Assembly (NCBI GenBank): GCA_035502095.1
Contig: DATJUX010000026.1
Span: forward strand, 310,001 to 374,000
Length of the DNA: 64,000 nt
Source of the DNA: JAKANT01 sp035502095
Lineage (GTDB): Bacteria > Pseudomonadota > Gammaproteobacteria > Burkholderiales > Burkholderiaceae_F
Direction of reading: 5' to 3'
The notes beneath the pieces were generated by a model. The model worked only from the letters and a program-made list of their open reading frames with translations. It was not told the DNA's origin and searched no databases. Positions within the stretch are counted from its first letter, which is position 1, and each line of letters starts with the position of its first letter. Positions 18,017 to 27,722 of the stretch are shown piece by piece. The position numbers were made by a program, and so were the translations under genes.

Positions 18017-19546
18017 TCAGGTTTCGCGCAACGCGCGCCGGTACTGGATCGCTTCGGCGACGTGCTGCGTGGTCAGCACGTCGTCTCCCTCGAGGTCGCC
18101 GACGGTCCTTGCGACCTTGAGCACGCGGTGATAGGCGCGTGCCGACCACCCGAGCTTGATGCTCGCGGCCTGCAGCAATTGCTTCACCGGGCCTTCGGGC
18201 TGGCAGATGCGCTCGATCTCGCCTGGCTGCAGGTCGTCGTTCGGCTTGCCCTGGCGGTCGAGCGCACGCTGATACGCCTTGCCCACCCGTTCGGCCGCCA
18301 TGCGCGACGGTTCGCCGTCCGGCAGCGCGAGCAGTTCCTCATCGGTCAAGGAGGTCAGCTCGATCCGCATGTCGATGCGATCGAGCAGCGGCCCGCTGAT
18401 GCGATCCTGGTAGCGCGCCACCATGTCGGGCGTGCAGCGGCAGGCGATCGCCTTGTGCCCGTAGTAGCCGCACGGGCAGGGATTCATCGCGGCGACCAGC
18501 TGGAACCGCGCCGGGAAGTCGACCTGCCGCGAGGCGCGCGAGATCGTGATGCGACCCGACTCGAGCGGCTCGCGCATCACCTCGAGCACGCGCCGGTCGT
18601 ATTCCGGCAACTCGTCGAGGAACAGCACGCCGTGGTGCGCGAGCGAGATTTCGCCGGGCGTCGGCGGATTGCCGCCGCCGACCAGCGCGACGGCGCTTGC
18701 CGTGTGGTGCGGCCCGCGGAACATGCGCGATGCCCAGCGCTGCGGCGCGAACTGGCCGACCAGCGAGAGGACCGCCGCCGACTCGAGCGCTTCGTCGGTC
18801 GTCATCGGCGGCGTGATGCCCGGCAGGCGTTGCGCGAGCATCGTCTTTCCGGTCCCCGGGGGACCCACCATCAGCAGGCTGTGGCAGCCGGCTGCGGCGA
18901 TCTCGAGTGCGCGCTTGGCGGGCTTCTGCCCCTTCACGTCGAAGAGGTCGGGGTACGCGGGCGGCGTCAGCCGGACCGCCGCAAAATGCGGCGCGATGCG
19001 ACGCGCCTGGTCGTTGCCGGCTTCCGCTTCCAGATGCGCGATGACATCCATCAGGTCCCGGGCGGGGAAGACGTCGACGCCGCCGACCAGCGCGGCCTCG
19101 TCCGCATTTTCGAGCGGGAGCACGAAACCGCGCGGCCCTTTCGCCTGTGGGAGCTTCGTCACCGCATAGGTCATGGCGAGCGTGCCGCGGATCGGGCGCA
19201 ACTCCCCGGTGAGCGACAGTTCGCCGACGAACTCGAACCGGTCGAGCGCGCGCCCCTTCAGTTGCCCGCTGGCCGCGAGGATGCCTATGGCGATCGGCAG
19301 ATCGAAGCGGCCGGACTCCTTCGGCAGATCGGCAGGCGCGAGGTTCACTGTGATGCGACGCGTGGGAAAGTCGAATTTGTTGTTCTGCAGCGCCGCGCGC
19401 ACGCGTTCGCGCGCTTCCCGGACCTCGGTGTCCGGCAGGCCGACCAGCGTGAAGGACGGCAGCCCGTTGGCGAGATGCACCTCGACCAGCACTTCGGGAG
19501 CGAACATGCCCGACAGGCCGCGGCTGCGAACGACGGCGAGCGTCAT
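18017..19546 (-). CDS. comM: ComM/YifB family Mg-chelatase-like AAA+ ATPase
   Basis: 509 residues. N-terminal Lon-like domain (about 1-180; SFTLVGLPDTEVREARERVR), then an AAA+ core with Walker A GPPGTGKT at 228-235 and Walker B LFLDE at 308-312, and a C-terminal Mg-chelatase domain (MNPCPCGYYGH, TPDMVARYQDRISGPLLDRIDM). ComM is a hexameric helicase that promotes branch migration during integration of transforming DNA. Length fits the family. It converges on the repeat protein gene with a 27-base gap. Confidence 0.95.
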   Translation of the reverse strand: MTLAVVRSRGLSGMFAPEVLVEVHLANGLPSFTLVGLPDTEVREARERVRAALQNNKFDFPTRRITVNLAPADLPKESGRFDLPIAIGILAASGQLKGRALDRFEFVGELSLTGELRPIRGTLAMTYAVTKLPQAKGPRGFVLPLENADEAALVGGVDVFPARDLMDVIAHLEAEAGNDQARRIAPHFAAVRLTPPAYPDLFDVKGQKPAKRALEIAAAGCHSLLMVGPPGTGKTMLAQRLPGITPPMTTDEALESAAVLSLVGQFAPQRWASRMFRGPHHTASAVALVGGGNPPTPGEISLAHHGVLFLDELPEYDRRVLEVMREPLESGRITISRASRQVDFPARFQLVAAMNPCPCGYYGHKAIACRCTPDMVARYQDRISGPLLDRIDMRIELTSLTDEELLALPDGEPSRMAAERVGKAYQRALDRQGKPNDDLQPGEIERICQPEGPVKQLLQAASIKLGWSARAYHRVLKVARTVGDLEGDDVLTTQHVAEAIQYRRALRET

Positions 19547-19820
19547 GGAATGTGAACCTCGGGACCGGGCGCTGGGATTCTATCGGCGCAAAGCGCGCGG
19601 ACAGCACCCGCTTTCTACGGTGTCGCGCCTCGATCCCTTGCGGAGATAAAGCGTCCCGCAGGGGCGGTTTTCTCTCGCAGAACCGACCTCCGGACTAAGC
19701 CTTCCGGCGGATGGCTCCATGAATTTCATTGCGGACAATCGATCGCGAAGGGTGCGCGCGGCGCATCGGTCGAGCCGTTTGGCGACGCGGCGCGCGATGC
19801 ATCGAAATGCGGGGGAGACC

Positions 19821-19979
19821 ATGGCCGTTCCCATCGAGGTTCGCGGTGGGCGTCTAGCGCGCACCGTGGCGGCGCTGCTGGTCACGGCGCCGCTTTCTGC
19901 GCTCGCCGACGACGCTCCGTCCTTCGACCGGATCGACCAAAACCGCCTTGCTGCATTCTTCCGCGACGCCTCCCGGTGA
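19821..19979 (+). CDS. Small exported peptide, possibly a truncated gene
   Basis: 52 codons after a strong GGGGGAG Shine-Dalgarno 4 bases before the ATG. The first 31 residues form a good signal peptide (LARTVAALLVTAPLSALA then DD). Only 21 residues remain after it (APSFDRIDQNR and on). FDRID followed by N resembles the opening of an EF-hand, and the sequence stops where the calcium loop would begin. No continuation is visible in other frames downstream. It could be a remnant of an EF-hand periplasmic protein or a genuine micro-protein. Confidence 0.4.
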   Translation: MAVPIEVRGGRLARTVAALLVTAPLSALADDAPSFDRIDQNRLAAFFRDASR

Positions 19980-20247
19980 TGACGGCGGCGCGCTGGGAGC
20001 GGCCTGGCTTGCTGCTGGCCGCGGCGACCGGCGGCACCGGAGCGCCGCAGCGGCTCAAGCTGCGGCAAGGATATGGCCTTGGTGGGCCACCATCCAGCGC
20101 GTCGGCGTTCGGTCAAGTGGTGGCGGAACGGCTGCAAGTTGCGGTATCCGCACCATATTTGCGTACCGCTATCGTGGGGGCGAGCCGCCGTCTGCCACAA
20201 TTTGCGCCCGCTCCAACCGCCGGCGTCCTGGACGCCGTGACACCCAG
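19980..20247 (+). other. Non-coding stretch, no assigned function
   Basis: About 270 bases (with 19547-19820 upstream, roughly 700 bases around the small peptide) in which open frames on both strands have Arg/Ala/Pro-rich translations and no family resemblance. I see no tRNA, terminator or clear promoter. It separates the comM start from the anchored protein at 20248. Confidence 0.5.
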
Positions 20248-21261
20248 GTGAACGGTACGACCCTTCTGATCGGCTCGATCCTCCTGCTCATCATTCTGAT
20301 GGCGTTGTGGGCGCGGGGCCGCGCCGCGCGCATTCGCGTCGATGCGAATGCGCGCGAGCGCAAGGCGCTGGGCTCGGTTCGCTCCGGCAGCGATCCGAAC
20401 GGCGACACGAACGCCGGTTCCGGTGCCGCACGACCCGGCGAGTCGACGGGAGAGACCATCTTCGAGCCGGGCACGCCGACCGGCATCGTGCCGGGAAGCC
20501 GCGGTTCGATCGAGGTCGCCGAAGTGCTCGATATCGAGGACCTGTTGCGCGACGAGCCGCACGGCATCGCCTCGCGCGCGCGCGCGCAGCTTGAGGAGCA
20601 CACCAATATTCACACCGGCGACACCCTGCCCCCGCGGCCGGTCGCCGCACCGGTCGCGGTCGCGCCGCCGGCGGAACGCGTCGCGCAGCCCGCGGCGCGC
20701 GCGGCGCCCCAGGCCGCGGTCAAGCAGGCACCGGCGGTGCCGGTACCCGCAGCGGTCGTACCGGCGCGCCCGCCCGCCCGCCCTGCCGCGCAGCCTGCCC
20801 CGGTAGCTCCTGCCCCGCGAGCACGGGCCCCGGCACCCGCGGCGGCACCGGCGGCGCCCGACGGCGAGGTACCCCTGCGGGAGCTCGTGCTGGCGTGGTT
20901 CGAGGCGCGCGGCTACCGCTCGTCGCCGGCGTCACCGGTGGTGCGGCCGATCGAGCTGGTGTTGCGGCACAAGGACGATCCCTCGCGCGCTTATGCATTC
21001 GTCGTGGGTACCCAGCGCGTTACCTCCGAGCGGGTGCAGCAACTCGCCCAGCAGGCGCGCAGCATCGGCCTGATTCGTGTCTTGATCGTTGCCGACGCGG
21101 GTCTGTCCGCGGATGCGACGCACGCCAAGCGTGGCGTGCGGGTGCTCGACCGCAACGCACTGAGCGCGGAGCTCGCCAAGCTCGACATCTCCGTCGCAGC
21201 CAAGATCATCGCCGTCGCGCGCAAGCGTTCCAGCGCGCGCGCTCCGGTCAGCCAGGCCTGA
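20248..21261 (+). CDS. Membrane-anchored protein with Pro/Ala linker and globular C-terminal domain
   Basis: 337 residues from GTG at 20248. The frame is open further upstream but that part does not look coding, and the GTG places a membrane segment (about 5-21) right at the N-terminus. Then follow a charged region, a very Pro/Ala-rich linker (about 130-215) and a C-terminal domain (about 218-337; VPLRELVLAWFEARGY, RPIELVLRHKDDPSRAYAFVVG, RVLIVADAGL, GVRVLDRNALSAEL). The strand-helix order and the VLIVADAG then VLDRNAL ending recall Mrr-type restriction-endonuclease folds, but I cannot see a complete PD-(D/E)XK site, so this is only a suggestion. Confidence 0.65.
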   Translation: MNGTTLLIGSILLLIILMALWARGRAARIRVDANARERKALGSVRSGSDPNGDTNAGSGAARPGESTGETIFEPGTPTGIVPGSRGSIEVAEVLDIEDLLRDEPHGIASRARAQLEEHTNIHTGDTLPPRPVAAPVAVAPPAERVAQPAARAAPQAAVKQAPAVPVPAAVVPARPPARPAAQPAPVAPAPRARAPAPAAAPAAPDGEVPLRELVLAWFEARGYRSSPASPVVRPIELVLRHKDDPSRAYAFVVGTQRVTSERVQQLAQQARSIGLIRVLIVADAGLSADATHAKRGVRVLDRNALSAELAKLDISVAAKIIAVARKRSSARAPVSQA

Positions 21262-21288
21262 TTCCCCGGCGCCCCGGGCGGCGCCCCG

Positions 21289-21525
21289 CTACTTGCGTTC
21301 GACCTCGAGCGCCGCGAGGCGTTGCTCGAGCACCGCGAGCTTTTCGCGTGTACGCGCGAGCACCTGCGATTGCGTATCGAACTCCTCGCGTGTCACGAGA
21401 TCGAGGCGGGCGAACTGCTGCGTGAGCAGCGCCTTGAGGTTTTTCTGGACGTCGGCTGCGGGAGTCCCGGCGAGCAACTGGCTGATGCGCTGCTGCAGGT
21501 CGTCGAGGAAACGGGTCGTGTCCAT
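21289..21525 (-). CDS. ubiK: Ubiquinone biosynthesis accessory factor UbiK
   Basis: 78 residues from ATG 21525 (MDTTRFLDDLQQRISQLL). Small helical protein of the YqiC/BMFP family with a C-terminal coiled coil (VTREEFDTQSQVLARTREKL). It supports aerobic ubiquinone synthesis by binding UbiJ and lipids. Upstream in-frame starts would extend it into the regulatory region of the porin operon and are rejected. Its start region is divergent to the sigma-54 promoter at 21688. Confidence 0.85.
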   Translation of the reverse strand: MDTTRFLDDLQQRISQLLAGTPAADVQKNLKALLTQQFARLDLVTREEFDTQSQVLARTREKLAVLEQRLAALEVERK

Positions 21526-21589
21526 CGTCTGGGCGGCGTGGCGGCCGATCGAGCCATCGGATGTCCCGAGGATATCCGAAGCAGGCCGC

Positions 21590-21606
21590 TGCACCCCGAT
21601 GGTGCC
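21590..21606 (+). promoter_or_regulatory. NtrC-type enhancer site
   Basis: A perfect dyad GCACC, five bases, GGTGC (21591-21605) matches the NtrC consensus TGCACC-N5-GGTGCA at its core. It lies about 115 bases upstream of the start point predicted from the sigma-54 promoter, a normal enhancer distance. A half site GGTGC (21622-21626) follows about two helical turns later. Confidence 0.65.
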
Positions 21607-21687
21607 TCGGCGCCCGACAGTGGTGCGCGCCGGCCCTGCCGTCGCGTCCGCACCCATGCCACGCACCCGCGTGAAGCGATTTTCCGT

Positions 21688-21703
21688 TGGCATGCCGATT
21701 GCT
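21688..21703 (+). promoter_or_regulatory. Sigma-54 (RpoN) promoter
   Basis: TGGCAT (21688-21693), five bases, TTGCT (21699-21703): the invariant GG and GC pairs have the required spacing of the -24/-12 promoter. Transcription would start near 21714, and the porin ATG is at 21747. Together with the upstream NtrC-like dyad this predicts induction of porin-glnK-amtB under nitrogen limitation. Confidence 0.75.
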
Positions 21704-21746
21704 GACAGGCCCCCGGGACTTCAGTCACACGTCGAAAGGGAGTGCA

Positions 21747-22523
21747 ATGAAAAAACTGATGCTGATCTTCGCTCTGGTCACTGCCGCAGCGCCGTTGGCG
21801 CTGCGCGCGGAAGACGAGAAGAAGCCGGAGCCCGATTACACGTTAACGGGCAATGCCGGTCTCTTCAGCGACTATCGCTTCCGGGGATTCACTCAGACGG
21901 GATACAAGCCGGCGTTCCAGGGTGGATTCGACTTCAGCCACAAGTCGGGCTTCTACATCGGCAACTGGAACTCCAACGTCGAGCAGGGCCTTTACAACGG
22001 CGCCAGCCTCGAAATGGACCTGTACGGCGGCTACAAATTCAACGCTGGCCCCGTGGGCCTGGACGTCGGCTACTACTACTACTACTACCCGGGCTCCGGC
22101 GCACTGGGCTCGACGAAGATCGACAACGGCGAGCTCTACTTCGGCGGCTCCGCGGGGCCGATATCGGCGAAGCTCTGGTACGCCACCACCAAGTTCTTCG
22201 GCGCGGGCGAGCCGCCGTCCTATCCGAACGTCGACACCAAGGGTTCGTGGTACTTCGACCTCTCCGGCAGCTACGAAGTCATTCCAAGCCTGACGCTGCT
22301 CGGCCACTATGGCTACCAGAAGATCGAGAACGGCAAGGTCCTGTTCCTCACGGACGCCCTCTCGGATTGGAAGCTCGGCGTCTCCTACGATCTGAGCGGC
22401 TGGGCGCTCGGTGCGGTCCTGATCGGGACCTCGAAGGAGAAGGAGTTCACGACCGCCCGCTCCGGGTTCACGGAAGGCGCCGGCAAGACGGGCGTCGTTC
22501 TGTCGGTGTCGAAGACGTTCTAG
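21747..22523 (+). CDS. TorF family putative porin
   Basis: 258 residues from the ATG at 21747, with an AAAGGGAG Shine-Dalgarno. Signal peptide cleaved near LALRA (20). The mature part is a set of amphipathic strands beginning YTLTGNAGLFSDYRFRGFTQT and ending with an aromatic residue (VSKTF), as in outer-membrane beta-barrels. A run of six tyrosines is found near residues 109-114. Family TIGR02001/Gcw_chp. Betaproteobacteria often carry it ahead of glnK-amtB, so it is probably an outer-membrane channel for ammonium or small nitrogen compounds; that role is inferred from context. Confidence 0.85.
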   Translation: MKKLMLIFALVTAAAPLALRAEDEKKPEPDYTLTGNAGLFSDYRFRGFTQTGYKPAFQGGFDFSHKSGFYIGNWNSNVEQGLYNGASLEMDLYGGYKFNAGPVGLDVGYYYYYYPGSGALGSTKIDNGELYFGGSAGPISAKLWYATTKFFGAGEPPSYPNVDTKGSWYFDLSGSYEVIPSLTLLGHYGYQKIENGKVLFLTDALSDWKLGVSYDLSGWALGAVLIGTSKEKEFTTARSGFTEGAGKTGVVLSVSKTF

Positions 22524-22583
22524 TCGGGATCAACCTTTGCCGGGCGCCTGCGCCCGGCTCGACTCTCGCTCCAAGAGGACTAC

Positions 22584-22922
22584 ATGAAACTCATCACAGC
22601 CATCATCAAGCCGTTCAAGCTTGACGAGGTGCGCGAGGCCCTGTCCGCCGTCGGCGTGCAGGGCATCACGGTCACCGAAGTCAAGGGCTTCGGCCGGCAG
22701 AAGGGTCACACGGAGCTCTATCGGGGCGCCGAGTACGTGGTCGATTTCCTGCCGAAAGTGAAGATCGAAGCCGCGCTGGCGGACGACATCGTCGAACGCG
22801 CCATCGAAGCGATCGAAAACTCCGCCCGCACCGGCAAGATCGGCGACGGGAAGATCTTCGTCTATGACCTCGAACAGGTCGTGCGCATCCGCACCGGTGA
22901 AACCGGCAAGGAAGCGCTCTAA
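22584..22922 (+). CDS. glnK: Nitrogen regulatory P-II protein GlnK
   Basis: 112 residues, the standard P-II length. The T-loop with Tyr51 (YRGAEYVVDF), the uridylylation target, is intact, as are the KPFKLDEVREAL and GKIFVYDLEQVVRIRTGE signatures. It senses 2-oxoglutarate and ATP/ADP and plugs the AmtB channel when nitrogen is plentiful. It lies 60 bases after the porin and 15 before amtB. Confidence 0.96.
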   Translation: MKLITAIIKPFKLDEVREALSAVGVQGITVTEVKGFGRQKGHTELYRGAEYVVDFLPKVKIEAALADDIVERAIEAIENSARTGKIGDGKIFVYDLEQVVRIRTGETGKEAL

Positions 22923-22937
22923 CTCGTGGGTGGACAC

Positions 22938-24458
<1,521 letters not shown>

Positions 24459-24499
24459 GGCGTGCAGGAGGGGAAACCGGCGCTGCGGCGCCGGAAGAG

Positions 24500-24531
24500 A
24501 GCGGGCCGGTGACGGCCCGCTTTCGCTTTCT
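24500..24531 (+). terminator. Possible terminator after amtB
   Basis: Perfect 8-bp stem AGCGGGCC (24500-24507) with GGCCCGCT (24514-24521), six-base loop, followed by a T-rich but interrupted tail (TTCGCTTTC). Weak U-tract, so only a candidate. Confidence 0.5.
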
Positions 24532-24629
24532 GCACCGGCTCCAGGGCGCGGCCCGCGGGCTGCCGCGCGGCGGAATTCCCGCCCCGGCGCGGGGCGCGCG
24601 CCAGCCCCAGATGACGCGGCATGGTTGTT

Positions 24630-24698
24630 GCGAGAGTCATCGCGTGTCTCCCACTCTCGCCGGTCTGTGCCTCGCGGACGCAGACAAATGGCGATTAA
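24630..24698 (+). ncRNA. Candidate structured RNA upstream of a strong terminator
   Basis: Two hairpins in a row lead into the terminator at 24699. First: GCGAGAGT (24630-24637) with ACTCTCGC (24653-24660), 8 bp perfect, 15-base loop. Second: GTCTGTG (24663-24669) with CGCAGAC (24679-24685), 7 bp including one G-U, 9-base loop. No protein frame of note covers it. It may be the 3' UTR of amtB mRNA or a separate small RNA. No clear promoter is visible. Confidence 0.4.
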
Positions 24699-24731
24699 GG
24701 GGCGCCTTTGGAAGAGGCGCCCCATTTTTTT
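24699..24731 (+). terminator. Rho-independent terminator
   Basis: 9-bp perfect GC-rich stem (24699-24707 with 24715-24723), seven-base loop, then a run of seven T (24725-24731). The strongest terminator in the window on the plus strand. It closes the amtB transcription unit, or the small RNA candidate just upstream, 135 bases before gshA. Confidence 0.9.
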
Positions 24732-24866
24732 CCGTCATCGAGCGGACCGGCGGCGCGCGAACACAAGCGACCGGCGCGCCACGCTTCTCTGGCGGGCTTG
24801 GATAGAATGGCCCTCCATACTTCCGCGGCGCCGGCACCCCGTGCCAGTGCGCTCTGAGCCAGGACC

Positions 24867-26201
24867 GTGCATCCCACACCCAATCTGGTGACCGCCGCAA
24901 ACGGGCCACTGCTCGATCTAGAGCGCCGGATCCTCGACTCGATGCCCGCCATCGAGCGCTGGTTCAGGCTTCAATGGCAGGACCACACGCCCCCGTTCTA
25001 CGGCTCGGTCGACCTGCGCAACGCCGGCTTCAAGCTCGCGCCGGTCGACATGAACCTTTACCCGGGCGGGTTCAACAACCTGTCCGAGGAGATGCTGCCG
25101 ATCGCGGTGCAGGCAGCCCAGGCCGCGATCGAGCATCTTTGTCCGGACGCGCGCAACCTGCTGCTGATCCCCGAACGCCATACGCGCAACGTGTTCTACC
25201 TCACGAATGTCGCCAGGCTCGCCCGCATCCTGCGGGCAACCGGCCTCGAGGTACGGATCGGCTCGCTGTCGGCGGAGGTGACGAGCCGGACCACGATCTC
25301 GCTGCCCGGCAACGATCAGCTCGTGATCGAACCCCTGGTGCGCATCCACAACCGCGTGGGCGTCGAGGGCTTCGATCCCTGCGCGATCCTGCTCAACAAC
25401 GACCTTTCGGCGGGCATTCCGGAGATCCTGCGCGGCCTCGACGATCAGATCCTCCTGCCGCCGCTGCACGCGGGCTGGGCGGTGCGACGCAAGTCGCATC
25501 ACTTCGCCGCCTACGACGAGGTCGCCGACGACTTCGCCGGCCTGTTGAAGATCGACCCCTGGACGGTCAATCCGTACTTCGCGCGCTGCGGCCAGATCAA
25601 TTTCCACGAGCGCACGGGCGAAGAGTGCCTCGCGAGCAACGTCGACATGCTGCTGGCGCGCATCCGGGCCAAATACCAGGAGTACGGCCTGAACGAGCAG
25701 CCGTTCGTGATCGTCAAGGCCGATGCGGGAACCTATGGCATGGGCATCATGACCGTGCACGATGCCTCGGACGTGCGCGAGCTCAACCGCAAGCAACGCA
25801 ACAAGATGGCCGTCGTCAAGGAGGGCCTCGCGGTCAACGAGGTCATCATCCAGGAAGGCGTGCCGACCTACGAGAAGGTGGAGGACGCGGTCGCGGAGCC
25901 GGTCGTCTACATGATCGACCGCTACGTCGTCGGCGGCTTCTATCGGGTCAATCGCGAACGCGGCATCGACGAAAACCTCAACGCGCCCGGCGCGCATTTC
26001 GTTCCCCTCGCGTTTGCCGGCAGCTGCAATCTCCCCGACTGCTCGGCCGCACCCGGCACCGCGGCCACGAACCGCTTCTACAGCTATGGCGTCGTGGCGC
26101 GGCTCGCGCTGCTTGCCGCATCGCTGGAGCTTGAACGAACCGTCGACGCGGCGGCACCGGCCCCCGCGAGCGCGCCGGTCGCCGCAGCCGTCGCGGGCTG
26201 A
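24867..26201 (+). CDS. gshA: Glutamate-cysteine ligase (TIGR02049 type)
   Basis: 444 residues, GTG start. Catalyses the first step of glutathione synthesis, joining the gamma-carboxyl of Glu to Cys with ATP. The sequence matches the proteobacterial class first annotated in Acidithiobacillus rather than E. coli GshA: GSVDLRNAGFKLAPVDMNLYPGGFNNL, ERHTRNVFYL, IVKADAGTYGMGIMTV and EGVPTYEKVEDAVAEPVVYMIDR segments. The Ala/Pro-rich last 30 residues are probably disordered. A TAGAAT (24803-24808) could be its -10 box. First gene of a five-gene operon with gshB, manX, ptsH and ptsI. Confidence 0.9.
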   Translation: MHPTPNLVTAANGPLLDLERRILDSMPAIERWFRLQWQDHTPPFYGSVDLRNAGFKLAPVDMNLYPGGFNNLSEEMLPIAVQAAQAAIEHLCPDARNLLLIPERHTRNVFYLTNVARLARILRATGLEVRIGSLSAEVTSRTTISLPGNDQLVIEPLVRIHNRVGVEGFDPCAILLNNDLSAGIPEILRGLDDQILLPPLHAGWAVRRKSHHFAAYDEVADDFAGLLKIDPWTVNPYFARCGQINFHERTGEECLASNVDMLLARIRAKYQEYGLNEQPFVIVKADAGTYGMGIMTVHDASDVRELNRKQRNKMAVVKEGLAVNEVIIQEGVPTYEKVEDAVAEPVVYMIDRYVVGGFYRVNRERGIDENLNAPGAHFVPLAFAGSCNLPDCSAAPGTAATNRFYSYGVVARLALLAASLELERTVDAAAPAPASAPVAAAVAG

Positions 26202-26245
26202 AGCCGCGGGGTGCGGCAGCGCGTGTCGACTGAGCGGCGCAGGTA

Positions 26246-27202
26246 ATGGCGCAACCGGCGATCCTGTTCGTCGTCGATCCGCTCGACGAGCTGAAGGCGT
26301 ACAAGGACTCGAGCGTCGCCATGATGCGCGAGCTGGCGCGGCGCCGGTGCACGGTGTTTGTTTGCACGCCTGCGCAGCTCGCGTTGCGCGACGGCAAGGT
26401 GCGCGCGGAAGCGAGCGCGCTCGATCTGCTCGCGAGCGACGACGACTGGTACGTCGCGCGCGATGCGGCGCTGACACCGCTCACCGCGTTCGATGCCGTG
26501 CTGATGCGCAAGGACCCGCCGTTCGACGTCGAGTTCCTCAACGCGACGTTGCTGCTGTCGCGCGCTGCCGCGCAGGGTGCGCGCGTGTTCAACGACCCGC
26601 AGGCTTTGCGCGACCACAACGAGAAGCTCGCGATCGCCGAGTTTCCGCAGTACACGGTGCCGACGCTCGTCACCCGCAACCTCGGTCTGCTGCGCGAATT
26701 CCACGCCGAATTCGGCGACGTGGTCGTCAAGCCCCTGGACGGGATGGGCGGCCGCGGCGTGTTCCGGCTGCGGCGCGACGACCCGAACCTGAATGCGATC
26801 CTGGAAACCGTTTCGGACTACGGCGCCCGCTCGCTGATGGCGCAGCGGTTCATCCCCGAAATAAGCGCCGGCGACAAGCGCGTGCTGCTGATCGCCGGCA
26901 AGCCCGTCCCTTTCGCACTTGCGCGCATTCCGAAACCGGGCGAGTCGCGCGGCAATCTGGCAGCCGGGGGGATCGGCCGCGCGCAGCCGCTGTCGGCGGC
27001 CGACCTGCGCATCGCCCACGGGCTCGGCCCCACGCTGGCAGCGCGCGGACTGCTGCTGGTCGGGCTCGATGTCATCGGCGACTACCTGACCGAGATCAAC
27101 GTGACCAGCCCCACCTGCTTCGTGGAGATCTCGCAGCAGACCGGGTTCGACGTCGCCGCCCTGTTCGTGGACGCCCTCCTGGCGGCGGTGGGGTCGCGAT
27201 GA
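26246..27202 (+). CDS. gshB: Glutathione synthetase
   Basis: 318 residues, full length. ATP-grasp enzyme adding Gly to gamma-Glu-Cys. Visible: N-terminal ILFVVDPLDELKAYKDSSVAMM, ATP-grasp loop VVKPLDGMGGRGVFRL, LMAQRFIPEISAGDKRVLLI, and C-terminal GLDVIGDYLTEINVTSPT carrying the Mg-binding Asn/Glu. 44 bases downstream of gshA, same order as in other betaproteobacteria. Confidence 0.96.
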   Translation: MAQPAILFVVDPLDELKAYKDSSVAMMRELARRRCTVFVCTPAQLALRDGKVRAEASALDLLASDDDWYVARDAALTPLTAFDAVLMRKDPPFDVEFLNATLLLSRAAAQGARVFNDPQALRDHNEKLAIAEFPQYTVPTLVTRNLGLLREFHAEFGDVVVKPLDGMGGRGVFRLRRDDPNLNAILETVSDYGARSLMAQRFIPEISAGDKRVLLIAGKPVPFALARIPKPGESRGNLAAGGIGRAQPLSAADLRIAHGLGPTLAARGLLLVGLDVIGDYLTEINVTSPTCFVEISQQTGFDVAALFVDALLAAVGSR

Positions 27203-27245
27203 GCCGGTCGATCTTGCGACGCACAAGGTGCAGACTCCGTCTCCG

Positions 27246-27722
27246 ATGATCGGCGTCCTCATCATCGCCCACCAGCCGCTCGCGAGCGCGCTTGCCGCGG
27301 CGGCATCCCACGTGTATTCGTGCGCTCCCGAGCGGGCCGGATCGCAGGTGCGCGTGCTGGACGTCTTGCCCGATGCCGACGTGCCGGCAACCATCGAACA
27401 GGCGCGCAAGCTGATTGCAGAGATCGACGACGGCGGCGGCGTGCTGATCCTGAGCGACGTGTTCGGCTCCACGCCCGGCAATGTCGCGGCGCGCCTGGCC
27501 GAATCCGGACGCGTGGGCGTGGTGGCGGGGGTCAACCTGCCGATGCTGCTGCGCGCCTTGTGTTACCGCGACGGCACGCTGGCCGATACGGTCGAGAAGG
27601 CGCTTTCCGGAGGCACACAGGGCGTGCTGCAGGTCGCGGCAACACCGCCGTTGCAGAACCAGTCGGCCGTCCAACGTGGTCGGCAGGGCAATGATCTCGC
27701 GCGACTTCACGATCAGCAATAA
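27246..27722 (+). CDS. PTS system IIA component, mannose (ManX) type
   Basis: 158 residues from ATG 27246 (MIGVLIIAHQPLASAL). EIIA-Man fold with the phosphorylated His at residue 9 in IIAHQPLA, and the SDVFGSTPGNVAARL segment typical of the family. No IIB, IIC or IID genes follow, so it probably regulates rather than transports sugar. Its last 32 bases overlap ptsH. Confidence 0.9.
   Translation: MIGVLIIAHQPLASALAAAASHVYSCAPERAGSQVRVLDVLPDADVPATIEQARKLIAEIDDGGGVLILSDVFGSTPGNVAARLAESGRVGVVAGVNLPMLLRALCYRDGTLADTVEKALSGGTQGVLQVAATPPLQNQSAVQRGRQGNDLARLHDQQ

Noticed and set aside
21610..21628. A second full NtrC site
   Set aside because: Only the right half (GGTGC) fits; the left half has the wrong spacing.
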